A stretch of 64,000 nt of DNA from Rhodothermus sp. (GTDB lineage: Bacteria; Bacteroidota; Rhodothermia; Rhodothermales; Rhodothermaceae), in assembly GCA_030950375.1 (NCBI GenBank), contig JAUZRN010000007.1, positions 59,664 through 123,663 of the forward strand, given 5' to 3'. This document shows positions 1-8,720 of the stretch, one piece after another. The notes under the pieces are model-generated. The model made no database searches. It was not told where the DNA came from and was given only the letters and a program-made list of their open reading frames with translations. Numbering within the stretch: position 1 is the stretch's first letter; every line of letters starts with the position of its first letter. The position numbers were made by a program, and so were the translations under genes.

Positions 1-2125
1 GCGTACGACCATCCAGCTTCACTTCGTGCATACCGGCCGCCTGCATGCCGTCGATCACCACAGCCACTCGACGCCCCAGCAGATCGAACACTTCCAGACG
101 TACTGGACCGGCCTGCGGCAGCACGTAACGCAGCGTAGTAACGTTGGCGAAGGGGTTGGGATAGTTTGGCATCAGCGTGAAAGCAGCTGGCAGGTTCTCG
201 CCCGGCTCAACATCCGTGGTAATGGTACCAATGTCCGTGGCCGGATCTTCGGGCACCAGCTTGTACTCGCCGAACGAATACCACCAGATACCCTGAATGA
301 ATGACACCTGATCACCGGCCTGGAAGGTGTTGACTGCAAAATCACGAGAAATGGCCGCCGATCGATCATCTGCCTTCACCTTGTTCGCTTCAGTGCCATC
401 CGAGGAGAACGACCACTCTCCAAAACCTTCATCCGGGTCGATGATCGTCACGTTGTCAAAGCGTACAAGCATGCCTTCGTGGGCCTCAGCGATGGCCAGA
501 TCGACCATGTCGCTCGTGTTCATTGTCTTATAGCCCAGGAAGTTGCCCGTGCTCTCCTTCGTGAACGTAACGCTATCCAGCTCGGTCACGCCAAACCGTT
601 CCCGGATGTGCGCCCGTGTAATGCGCAGCTGATCCCCCCGCTGGAGGGTGTCGCGTGCAGCCGAAGGCAGGTTCAGCAGGATTCCCGACCAGGGTCCCAG
701 GTTCGGGTCGTCCTGCACCGCCACCAGCCCGGATATAGCAGGCTGACTCTGAACGACCACCTGCAGATCGATGCGGTCGGTTGTAATACCCACAAACGGA
801 CTGTCGCCTGGTCCCCCATCAGGGGTTTCCTGCACCTGAGCAATCTGTGTAATGCCGTTATAGAGTACCCGGTAGTATTGATCCTCGGAACGGGAACGGG
901 CCCCCATGTTGTCTTCGGCCTCCACCCAGTAAATCACAAAATCGCCATCAGGTGCTGCTGGAATCTGTGCTTGATAGAGCGCCAGCGTCTCCCGCCCCCC
1001 TGCCTTTGAAGCAGCCGGCGTCGCAGCCACCACCTGGGTATCCGGGCTCGAGCTGGTATAGTAATGTAGCTCCACACTGGCAAGCTGGCGGTTAGGATCT
1101 GCCGTCGCTTCAATCGTAATCGTTACCGGCTCGTTCCCCGGTACAACGTCAGGCCGACCTACCCCTGCAATGGCCGGTGGCGTCTCCAATACTTCCAGAT
1201 CCGTATCCTCGAAGGGGGCCAGCTTCAGCATGGCGCCCGGAGGAATGGCGCCCAGATCGAACGCTTCGAACGTCCCCCGAAAGACCACAAAGCCCTGCAC
1301 GTTGATCAGCGCTCCCGGCGGCGGCGGCTGAAACGGATCGTTCGGATCCCGTTTGTTGAACTCGTCCGGATAGTCGGCCCGATCGTTTCTGAATCGCAGC
1401 GAAATATCATCATTCTGCACGAACGTCTGGCCCCCATCGGTCGAAAAGAGCCAGTTCGGGCGCCCCTGGTCCGCCAGCGTGCTGCGGAGCATGGTGGCAT
1501 TTTCAATGCGCACGTACTGATTGTTCAGCCGGGCGAAGTTGTCCCAGTTCACCTGCACCTTGCCCTCGGCCACGTTCATGTTCAGATCGGCGGTCGTGAC
1601 CACTACCGGATCAAGCAGGCTGTCAGGTAATCCCAGCGAGATATAATCTCCTATAGGCTCTATGCTGATCGGAGTAAGCTGTATCGTATGGCCAAAGTAG
1701 GTCACGACAGCCGTAAAGGTGGCCACATCGCCTCTGGTGAGGCTTTTCAGGCCTGTGGTTTCGTAGGAGCCATCTACGATCTGGATGGTCATCCCATCTT
1801 TTCCCTGCGAAAGTGCCGACGTATCGCGCACAAATACGTGCAACCGGGAAGGTATACCATCCTGATTCAGGCCAGACAAACCAGAGCTAAGTGGGTCGCT
1901 CATGACTACCGCCGTAAACCGCACCGTGTCGCCGGTCAGCGGTGAGCGGATCAGGCTCTGGATGCGGGCTATGTCGAGGTTCGTGCCCAGCTGCTTAAGC
2001 AGCGCCAGGCTATCAGGATGAATCTGATTAATCTCCCGCACAGTCACATCGTTGATCTGGGCACGGGCCGGAAGCAGGAGCCCGATACCCAGCAGCAGGG
2101 CCATCATCGTAGCAATGCGTCGCAT
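1..2125 (-). CDS. Exported protein with T9SS-type C-terminal tail, 3' end cut by window
   Basis: An open frame of 708 codons runs from an ATG at 2125 to the window edge without a stop. The N-terminus is a signal peptide (MRRIATMMALLLGIGLLLPARA). The middle is rich in beta-strand and holds OB-fold-like segments (for example near GDTVRFTAVV and EGMLVRFDNVTI) and one Ig-like segment. From about residue 650 comes the PNYPNPF motif followed by LRYVLPQAGPVRLEVFDLLG. This is the FlgD-like Ig fold that serves as a sorting tail for the Bacteroidota type IX secretion system, so the product is probably surface-attached or secreted. It lies downstream of another T9SS-tailed gene on the same strand. The C-terminal few residues are outside the window. 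Function unknown. Confidence 0.8.
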   Translation of the reverse strand, partial: MRRIATMMALLLGIGLLLPARAQINDVTVREINQIHPDSLALLKQLGTNLDIARIQSLIRSPLTGDTVRFTAVVMSDPLSSGLSGLNQDGIPSRLHVFVRDTSALSQGKDGMTIQIVDGSYETTGLKSLTRGDVATFTAVVTYFGHTIQLTPISIEPIGDYISLGLPDSLLDPVVVTTADLNMNVAEGKVQVNWDNFARLNNQYVRIENATMLRSTLADQGRPNWLFSTDGGQTFVQNDDISLRFRNDRADYPDEFNKRDPNDPFQPPPPGALINVQGFVVFRGTFEAFDLGAIPPGAMLKLAPFEDTDLEVLETPPAIAGVGRPDVVPGNEPVTITIEATADPNRQLASVELHYYTSSSPDTQVVAATPAASKAGGRETLALYQAQIPAAPDGDFVIYWVEAEDNMGARSRSEDQYYRVLYNGITQIAQVQETPDGGPGDSPFVGITTDRIDLQVVVQSQPAISGLVAVQDDPNLGPWSGILLNLPSAARDTLQRGDQLRITRAHIRERFGVTELDSVTFTKESTGNFLGYKTMNTSDMVDLAIAEAHEGMLVRFDNVTIIDPDEGFGEWSFSSDGTEANKVKADDRSAAISRDFAVNTFQAGDQVSFIQGIWWYSFGEYKLVPEDPATDIGTITTDVEPGENLPAAFTLMPNYPNPFANVTTLRYVLPQAGPVRLEVFDLLGRRVAVVIDGMQAAGMHEVKLDGRT

Positions 2126-2157
2126 GGCATCAGGGGTTTGGTGATTACGGGATATAG

Positions 2158-4398
2158 TTATTTAAGAATGACAAACTTTCCACGCTGAACCTCACCGGTG
2201 TCCAGGTCTTTCACGGTGAAAAGGTAAAGGCCGGCGGCCAGCTCCAGGCCGTTCTCCGAAAGCAGATCCCAGGCGTGCTCCCCTCCGCTGAACTGGCGTC
2301 CGGGTCCACTGAAATCGTTGAACCAGCGGATATCGCCACGATAAGTGGCGGCATCATGATAGAGCGTTTTGACAATCTCGCCGGCCAGCGTGTAGATGCG
2401 GATTTCACAGCGGGGCGGCAGGTTGTAGAAATAGAGCTTACGTGTGCGGCTGGTCCCCCCATCCCAGGCCGCGCCAGCCCGATAGGGATTCGGATAGACG
2501 CCCACTGGCCCGCGTCGCGTAGGCGTCGTGCCCGGAAAGACGCGAACGGCCCCGGCGGTGCGGGACGATTCGAGCGGTTCCAGACCGGCCTCAGGATCGC
2601 CTTCATCAAAAGCTGTCACAATGAACAGATACTGCCAGCCTGCTTTGAGATCGGGCATTTCAAAGCGATACCAGTACCGAGTCGTATCGTCGGGAAACTG
2701 CTTGGGCGCAGGCAGTCGGATGGCGTCAAAGCCGTTGTTGAAGCCGGTCCGGTTGCCGGGCTTGTCGTACTGCGCGATCAGGACAGCCCGATCAAGCAGG
2801 TTGCCCTGTAGATCGTCCCCGGGATTCGTTCGATAGATACGGTAGCCCTCAAAGTCGCGGCGTCCGGTAACAGGATCGATGGCGGCTTCGGCACTCCGAT
2901 CCCAGTAGAGCACTACGCCCGTACGTGTCCGACTGGTCTGCGGATCCGTATCGGTGGTAAACTCCACACGCACCCGCGGCGCCGGAGGCGGTTCCGGGAT
3001 CAGGTAACGGTCGAGCCGTCCATTGCCGTTCACATCTTCGCCCGGATCCAGTCGTCCGTTATAGTTCAGATCTTCCCCGGCATAGGTACGGCGTGCCCAG
3101 AAGAGATTCGTGCGCAGCAGACTGCGGCTTTCGACGTTGTCGACAGGGCGGCCGGCCAATCCCTGATAGGCTTCGGGTTTAAGCGCTCCAACAAAGGCAA
3201 ACGTAACCCGCAACGTATCGCCGGGCAGCACCTGCCGAAACGGCCCGATAGGCGTCAGTCCAATCCAGTTGCCCTGCGAGCGCTGTCCGGCCGTCCGAAG
3301 CTCCTCACGCCAGGCCTGCCAGTCCTCCAGATAGTCCGGATCCTGACAGGCCAGATCGTGCACGCCGGCGCAACCGGGATAGTCGGCAGGATTCGGATAG
3401 GGAGTCCCCATCCGCTGATAACGCGTGCGGTCGTCGCCCGGCCGTGAGCGCTCGTCCGTTCCCCCACTAAAGAGCCACCAGCGCGGATTCACAATCGGTG
3501 GTGTATAGCCATCCCGCACATACTCCTCCGCTACGTTGGGATGAAAGAAGCGATACTGGCCCGTGCGAGGATCCCGCCATTCAGCCCCCAGAAAAGCGAT
3601 GGCCCCGTAGGTATTGATCGACTCTTCCGTCCCCCCGGCATTAAAGGCATAGGTGGCCTGCAAGCTGTCAATAAAGCCGACCCCGTTCTTGTTGAAAAAG
3701 GCACTGCCCTGGTCCTGCGTCGTGTTTACGTTGCGAACGACCAAGTCGTGATAAAGTCCTACGTAAACGCTATCCCAGGGCTGATCGCTGATGTTAATGA
3801 TGTCGAAATTGATGATAACGAAGCTCTCAGTGAACGGAAAATTCCAGGCATAGCTGGTCTGAATGATTTTAGCACCGAGTTGTCCGGCTGGATCAGGCAT
3901 CGGAATCAGGGTACCGGGCAGGAAGCGCGCCGTGTCGGTATAAGCCGTGATAAAATCCTGGTGACTGACGGCTATCCGGGTAAAAACCGGTGATGTGGGA
4001 AGTGTAGAGCGTTCGACGATTGGCTCAAGAGGCGCCAGCTCATAACCAGCCGCTCCTGGCCGGTAACCTCCGGCTGCTGTGACCGCACCGGTGCGCACGG
4101 TAATGATGCCATCACTCCGAATAGCGCCAATCCAGAGCCCTGCTTCAAAGAGGTGCTCGACACCAGAATCCAGCGGATATTCAAACGAAGGTGGCCCACT
4201 CGGATTGTTGCGCACATTGGCCTTGCCCACAAAGCCCGCGTTTGTGATCGTAAGCCCCACATTGCCAATGTTCACCACCCGTTCTTCAAAGCCCTGTGCC
4301 TGCACCGCAGTCCCTCCCCCTCCCCCTGCTCCTATCAGCATGCCTCCCAACATGCCCAACGTAAACCACGACCACCACCGGGCTATCCGTACTCCCAT
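2158..4398 (-). CDS. Large exported protein with FlgD-like/T9SS C-terminal domain
   Basis: The product is 746 residues with a signal peptide in about the first 34 residues, ending VQAQG after a glycine run. Its long body has no recognised enzyme motif. A calcium-loop-like pair (DLNYNGRLDPGED then DVNGNGRLD, near residues 445-465) resembles dockerin/EF-type loops. The last about 115 residues begin with VYPNPYRAG and end AAGLYLFTVKDLDTG..KFVILK, a FlgD-type Ig domain typical of T9SS cargo. It lies 32 bp upstream of the next T9SS-tailed gene on the same strand and is divergent from the TonB-dependent receptor at 4590. It is likely a surface structural or substrate-binding protein. The exact role is unknown. 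Confidence 0.8.
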   Translation of the reverse strand: MGVRIARWWSWFTLGMLGGMLIGAGGGGGTAVQAQGFEERVVNIGNVGLTITNAGFVGKANVRNNPSGPPSFEYPLDSGVEHLFEAGLWIGAIRSDGIITVRTGAVTAAGGYRPGAAGYELAPLEPIVERSTLPTSPVFTRIAVSHQDFITAYTDTARFLPGTLIPMPDPAGQLGAKIIQTSYAWNFPFTESFVIINFDIINISDQPWDSVYVGLYHDLVVRNVNTTQDQGSAFFNKNGVGFIDSLQATYAFNAGGTEESINTYGAIAFLGAEWRDPRTGQYRFFHPNVAEEYVRDGYTPPIVNPRWWLFSGGTDERSRPGDDRTRYQRMGTPYPNPADYPGCAGVHDLACQDPDYLEDWQAWREELRTAGQRSQGNWIGLTPIGPFRQVLPGDTLRVTFAFVGALKPEAYQGLAGRPVDNVESRSLLRTNLFWARRTYAGEDLNYNGRLDPGEDVNGNGRLDRYLIPEPPPAPRVRVEFTTDTDPQTSRTRTGVVLYWDRSAEAAIDPVTGRRDFEGYRIYRTNPGDDLQGNLLDRAVLIAQYDKPGNRTGFNNGFDAIRLPAPKQFPDDTTRYWYRFEMPDLKAGWQYLFIVTAFDEGDPEAGLEPLESSRTAGAVRVFPGTTPTRRGPVGVYPNPYRAGAAWDGGTSRTRKLYFYNLPPRCEIRIYTLAGEIVKTLYHDAATYRGDIRWFNDFSGPGRQFSGGEHAWDLLSENGLELAAGLYLFTVKDLDTGEVQRGKFVILK

Positions 4399-4589
4399 TG
4401 ACCTCGTTCAAAAACGTTACGCCCCCTGCTTGCTATCGCTTAAGACAAAGTATACATGGTAATTCTCAAGAACACAACCCATACCTCTCGGCGAAATGCT
4501 TAAAATAGACTTTATTGTCAGTTAGGACCGGCGTTTTTAGATTAATAGGGTGTTCCGTGGACTTTCGTTAAACTTACCTGCAAACGACC

Positions 4590-7500
4590 ATGCGACGGTA
4601 TCTTTTGCTCGGGTTGCTCTTTCTGGTGGCCGGAACGGCCTATGGGCAGGGTGTGACGACGTCTGCTATGCGCGGGGTTGTGCGCGATGAGCAGGGTGAG
4701 CCGCTGCCTGGCGCCAATGTTGTAGCGACCCACCTTCCTTCAGGCACGCAATATGGAACCGCCACCAACATAGACGGCGTCTTTTTCATTCCCAATATGC
4801 GCGTGGGGGGGCCCTACCAGGTACGCATTACCTTTGTGGGCTACCAGCCCTATGTGCGCGAAAACGTTATGCTGCGGCTGGGTGAGACCTTTGTGTTAAA
4901 CGTGCGCCTGGAACCGCAAGTAGCCGAGCTGGAAGCCGTAGAGGTCGTGGCGGCAGCTGGCGTATTTGATGCGACCCGCACCGGTGTAGGTGTCAATCTG
5001 GACGAAACCCGCATCAATACCGCCCCTACAGTCGGGCGCGATCTGGCTGACTTTGTGCGGCTGGTGCCTCAGGCCTACGTCGAAAATGATGACGATGATG
5101 GCCCTGCCATTTCCATTGCGGGCCAGAATAACCGCTACAATGCCATCTTTATCGACGGCGCGGTCAATAACGACGTATTTGGCCTTTCGGCTCAGGGCAC
5201 CAATGGCGGACAGACGGGCGCCACGCCTATCAGCCTGGATGCCATTGAACAGTTCCAGATCAACATTTCGCCCTACGACGTTACCCAGAGCGGATTCACC
5301 GGTGGGGCCATTAATGCCGTAACCCGTAGTGGCACGAACCAATACGAAGGGTCCATCTATTATTTCCTGCGCAACGAAATGCTGGCCGGGCTGACTCCCA
5401 AACCCCTACCAGGTCAGCAGCGCGAGCGTCTGCCTGACTTTATCAACCAGCGCTACGGTTTCCGGTTAGGTGGGCCCATTCTGCGCAACAAGCTGTTCTT
5501 CTTTGTCAACGCCGAGCTGCTTCGCTCCGAAACCCCGCAACCCTACGTGCCGGGCGAATACCTGGGCGAGTCGGCCAATCGGCTGGATGAAATCCGTACC
5601 GTACTTCGGGAAGAGCTGGGCTACGATCCGGGCACTTACGGCACCAAAGCGGCCACACTGGACGACAATAAGTTGCTGGTGCGCCTGGACTGGAATATCA
5701 ATCCGCAGCACAAGCTAAGTGCCCGCCTGAGCTATTCCGCTTCGGATAACCGTGACGAGTTCGATAGCGGCCCCTTCCAGATCGTCTTTCTGGACCGCAC
5801 CGAGGTGTTCCCCAACCGCACGCTCTTCACTACCGTCGAGCTGAACAGTGTGTTGGGCGCCTCGTATGCCAACAAATTAATTGTTGGCTACACGCGCGTT
5901 CGAGACGACCGGGATATTGACCGTCAGCCTTTCCCAACGGTCAACATCGCCGACGGTCAGGGCGATATTCTCCTGGGCCCCGAGCCCTTCTCTACGGCCA
6001 ATATGCTTAACCAGGACATCTTTACCATCACGAACAATTTCAACTGGTTCAAAGGACGGCACACGTTTACACTGGGAGCCCATTTTGAGTATTACAACAT
6101 TGCCAACCTGTTCATCCCCTTCAACTTCGGCTGGTATTTCTACGACAGTGTAGACGACTTTCTGCAGTCCGTCTGCGCAGCCAGCGCTCGTGATGGTCAG
6201 CTCGTCACGCCAACCTGTCAGGCCTATGGCCTGGACGTCGAGCCGGCCAGTGCCTTCTTCCAGCGAGGATTTTCCCTGGTAGGTAGTGATATTGGCGACG
6301 AAGCGGATAACATCGGGGCCTTCAAGGCCTTTCAGATCGGCTTCTATGTACAGGACGAGTTCCAGGTAAATGACCGTCTCCGCGTAACCGCTGGCCTTCG
6401 GTTTGATATTCCGAAGATCACCACACGGCCACGCTATGCGCCTGACGTGTTCGATACGACCATTCCAGCTGTCTCCCAGTACTATGATTTAGAAGGAGCT
6501 CGTCCCGGCCAAACCCCACGCGCATTGCTGTACGTCTCCCCGCGCGTTGGCTTCAACTATGATCTGTCCACCAATGGTCGTCGCGCTCAGCTCCGCGGTG
6601 GAGCCGGCATTTTCCTGGGCCGCGTCCCATTTGTCTGGCCGGGTGGTATGTTTCTCAACAATGGGGTCAACACAGGCTTCATCTTCCGTGGTGGGCCTGT
6701 AGAGTTTCGGCCTGACCCCCGAAACGCCCTCAGCCCGGTAGACTTTGGCATTCCACCGGATGCTCTGATCCCAAGCGGCCGACTGGAAATTTTCGCTCGT
6801 GACTTCCGTTATCCGCGTGTCTTCCGTACCAGCATCGGCCTTGACTACGAACTGCCTTACGGCATCATCGCCACTCTGGAAGGACAGTTCACCAAAACCC
6901 TCAACAACATTCTCATCAAAAACATCAACCTCAAGCCCCAGAATGCCCGGCTCGACGGACCGGACAACCGCCCCATCTATGCCTATGGGTTTGATGCGCG
7001 GGGACGCGTCAACCGTCGAGCCAGCCTGATCGACGATCGCTACTCCTCCATCATGCTGGCGACCAATACCTCAAAGGGCTACACTTACGACTTCACCATT
7101 CAATTGCAGAAAGAATTCGGCCGTACGCTCTACGCCAGTCTGTCCTATACCTATGGCGATGCGTTCGCCGTCAATGACGGGACTTCCTCCCAGATCGTAT
7201 CGCTCTGGCGTTATAACGAACATGTAAACGGTGCCAACAACATCGGACTGGCCCGGTCTGACTTCTCCATTGGCCATCGGATTCTGGGCCAGCTAACCTA
7301 TCGTCGTACTTTCTTTAATCGGTTGGCTACTACGATCACCCTGTTCTACACCGGGGAGTCAGGCCGTCCCTTCTCCTATACCATCGGCCGCAGCCGTTAT
7401 ATGGTCGGTGAGGGGCCGGAATCCCGCGATGTGGCCCTGTTCTACGTGCCCCGCAACGCCAGCGAACTGGTCTTCAAACCCTACGTCAGTGGCGGACGCA

Positions 7501-7952
7501 CGATCACACCGGAGGAGCAAGCCGCAGCGCTCGAAGCCTTCATCGAAGGCAATCCCTACCTCCGGAAGCGGCGAGGCAAATATGCAGAACGCAATGGCGA
7601 CCGGACTCCCTTTGAATCCGTACTTGATCTGAAAATCGCTCAAGAAGTTTTCACCAATATCGGGGGTCGCCGGCACAAGATCGAGCTAACGCTTGACATT
7701 TTTAACTTTACCAACCTGCTGGGTGAGCTTTTCGGTGCCGAATGGGGCATTCGCTACAACCGCCCCTTCCAGTATGCCGTGGTGCAGTTTGAAGAATTCA
7801 GAGATCCCGAAAATGGTGATCTGACCCCGGTCTACACGTTCCGTTTGCTCGATATCAAGAGCAAGCAGGATATTTTTGACCGGCTGGTCAAAGATTTTGG
7901 CACCTATAGCTCACGCTGGCAAATGCAGCTTGGCCTGCGCTATACTTTCTAA
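4590..7952 (+). CDS. Oar-like TonB-dependent outer-membrane receptor
   Basis: The product is 1120 residues. A signal peptide (MRRYLLLGLLFLVAGTAYG) is followed by a carboxypeptidase-regulatory-like beta-sandwich at about residues 26-110 (RGVVRDEQGEPLPGANV). Then comes a plug domain (about 115-250, with FIDGAVNNDVFGL and AINAVTRSGTNQYEGSIYY) and a long beta-barrel ending in an aromatic residue (LGLRYTF), as expected for outer-membrane insertion. The size and the plug sequence match the Oar/SusC-like branch that takes up large or polymeric substrates with TonB energy. There is no SusD partner next to it, which favours the Oar type over a sugar-uptake SusCD pair. The substrate cannot be told. A strong terminator follows the stop codon. 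Confidence 0.92.
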   Translation: MRRYLLLGLLFLVAGTAYGQGVTTSAMRGVVRDEQGEPLPGANVVATHLPSGTQYGTATNIDGVFFIPNMRVGGPYQVRITFVGYQPYVRENVMLRLGETFVLNVRLEPQVAELEAVEVVAAAGVFDATRTGVGVNLDETRINTAPTVGRDLADFVRLVPQAYVENDDDDGPAISIAGQNNRYNAIFIDGAVNNDVFGLSAQGTNGGQTGATPISLDAIEQFQINISPYDVTQSGFTGGAINAVTRSGTNQYEGSIYYFLRNEMLAGLTPKPLPGQQRERLPDFINQRYGFRLGGPILRNKLFFFVNAELLRSETPQPYVPGEYLGESANRLDEIRTVLREELGYDPGTYGTKAATLDDNKLLVRLDWNINPQHKLSARLSYSASDNRDEFDSGPFQIVFLDRTEVFPNRTLFTTVELNSVLGASYANKLIVGYTRVRDDRDIDRQPFPTVNIADGQGDILLGPEPFSTANMLNQDIFTITNNFNWFKGRHTFTLGAHFEYYNIANLFIPFNFGWYFYDSVDDFLQSVCAASARDGQLVTPTCQAYGLDVEPASAFFQRGFSLVGSDIGDEADNIGAFKAFQIGFYVQDEFQVNDRLRVTAGLRFDIPKITTRPRYAPDVFDTTIPAVSQYYDLEGARPGQTPRALLYVSPRVGFNYDLSTNGRRAQLRGGAGIFLGRVPFVWPGGMFLNNGVNTGFIFRGGPVEFRPDPRNALSPVDFGIPPDALIPSGRLEIFARDFRYPRVFRTSIGLDYELPYGIIATLEGQFTKTLNNILIKNINLKPQNARLDGPDNRPIYAYGFDARGRVNRRASLIDDRYSSIMLATNTSKGYTYDFTIQLQKEFGRTLYASLSYTYGDAFAVNDGTSSQIVSLWRYNEHVNGANNIGLARSDFSIGHRILGQLTYRRTFFNRLATTITLFYTGESGRPFSYTIGRSRYMVGEGPESRDVALFYVPRNASELVFKPYVSGGRTITPEEQAAALEAFIEGNPYLRKRRGKYAERNGDRTPFESVLDLKIAQEVFTNIGGRRHKIELTLDIFNFTNLLGELFGAEWGIRYNRPFQYAVVQFEEFRDPENGDLTPVYTFRLLDIKSKQDIFDRLVKDFGTYSSRWQMQLGLRYTF

Positions 7953-7982
7953 AGCCAAATAACGTAGTGTTACACTCCGGAT

Positions 7983-8014
7983 GAGCCTCGCCGGCCGGCG
8001 AGGCTCTTTTTTTT
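7983..8014 (+). terminator. Rho-independent terminator of the TonB-receptor gene
   Basis: The sequence GAGCCTCG-CCGGCCGG-CGAGGCTC forms a perfect GC-rich hairpin followed by nine T residues, 30 bp after the receptor stop codon. Confidence 0.92.
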
Positions 8015-8103
8015 AAGTGTTCCCAGTAACCTCAACGCCCCCATCGTCTGTCCTTAGCTTGTAAGGCAGCGGTTGTGTCTTTTTTAGCTAATCTCCAGAA
8101 ATT

Positions 8104-8634
8104 ATGGTACCTTTTCGCTACGTTCGGGAGCTCTTCTTGCTTGTCCTACTGGGCAGCTTTTTGAACCAAAGCCACTGGCACGCAGGATCTCAACGTGCGT
8201 TATGCGGCTCTGTTAGACGCTGTTGATTCCCGGTTTATCCGCGCCTGGGCTATCTCTCCAGATGGGCGCTATCTCACGGGCGAAGCCTACCATAAAACCA
8301 GCGGGAAGCGCGAAGCTTTTCTCCTTGAGATCGGCCAGCTTACCTCTTCAGAAGAAGTTGCCTCTCAACCTGCTGTCCCTCGACTTTTGGCGAACGCCCT
8401 AATCCTTTCGCAGAAATAACCACCCTTTCTTTTTATCTGCCACAACCGGCCCAGGTCCGCCTGGAAGTTTTCGATCTCCTGGGACGTCGGATAACAACTT
8501 TAGTGGATGCGCAGCGTAATGCAGGATACCATATCATACAGTATCGGCCAATAAATTTAACGGCCGGGGTTTATGTATATCGGTTGACCGTAGGGAATCG
8601 GCAATTGTATCAGAAAATGCTTTATTTGAAATAG
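8104..8634 (+). pseudogene. Decayed HAF-repeat protein with T9SS tail
   Basis: Three pieces of one exported protein lie in two frames. An ATG at 8104 starts a signal-peptide-like stretch (MVPFRYVRELFLLVLLGSF). From about 8171 the next frame encodes one HAF-type extracellular repeat (TQDLNVRYAALLDAV, then AWAISPDGRYLTGEAYH and REAFLLEI). From about 8386 the original frame resumes with FGERPNPFAEITTL, VRLEVFDLLGRR and GVYVYRLTVGN, ending in TAG at 8632-8634, a complete T9SS sorting tail. So there are two compensating frameshifts. Intact HAF proteins carry several repeats, so most of the gene also seems deleted. Sequencing error could explain the shifts but not the shortness. Confidence 0.75.
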
Positions 8635-8690
8635 GCTTATCGATAGTGGCTATCCCGGTACACTCCCCGGGGCGAAGTCAAGCTTTAGGA

Positions 8691-8714
8691 AGGGCCTCCC
8701 TGCAGGGAGGCCCT
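8691..8714. terminator. Hairpin between converging pseudogene and S9 peptidase gene
   Basis: A perfect 10-bp stem (AGGGCCTCCC/GGGAGGCCCT) with a TGCA loop sits between the end of the HAF pseudogene and the stop codon of the minus-strand peptidase. The T-tract is weak on both sides, so it may be a bidirectional, imperfect terminator. Confidence 0.5.
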
Positions 8715-8720
8715 GTGTCT

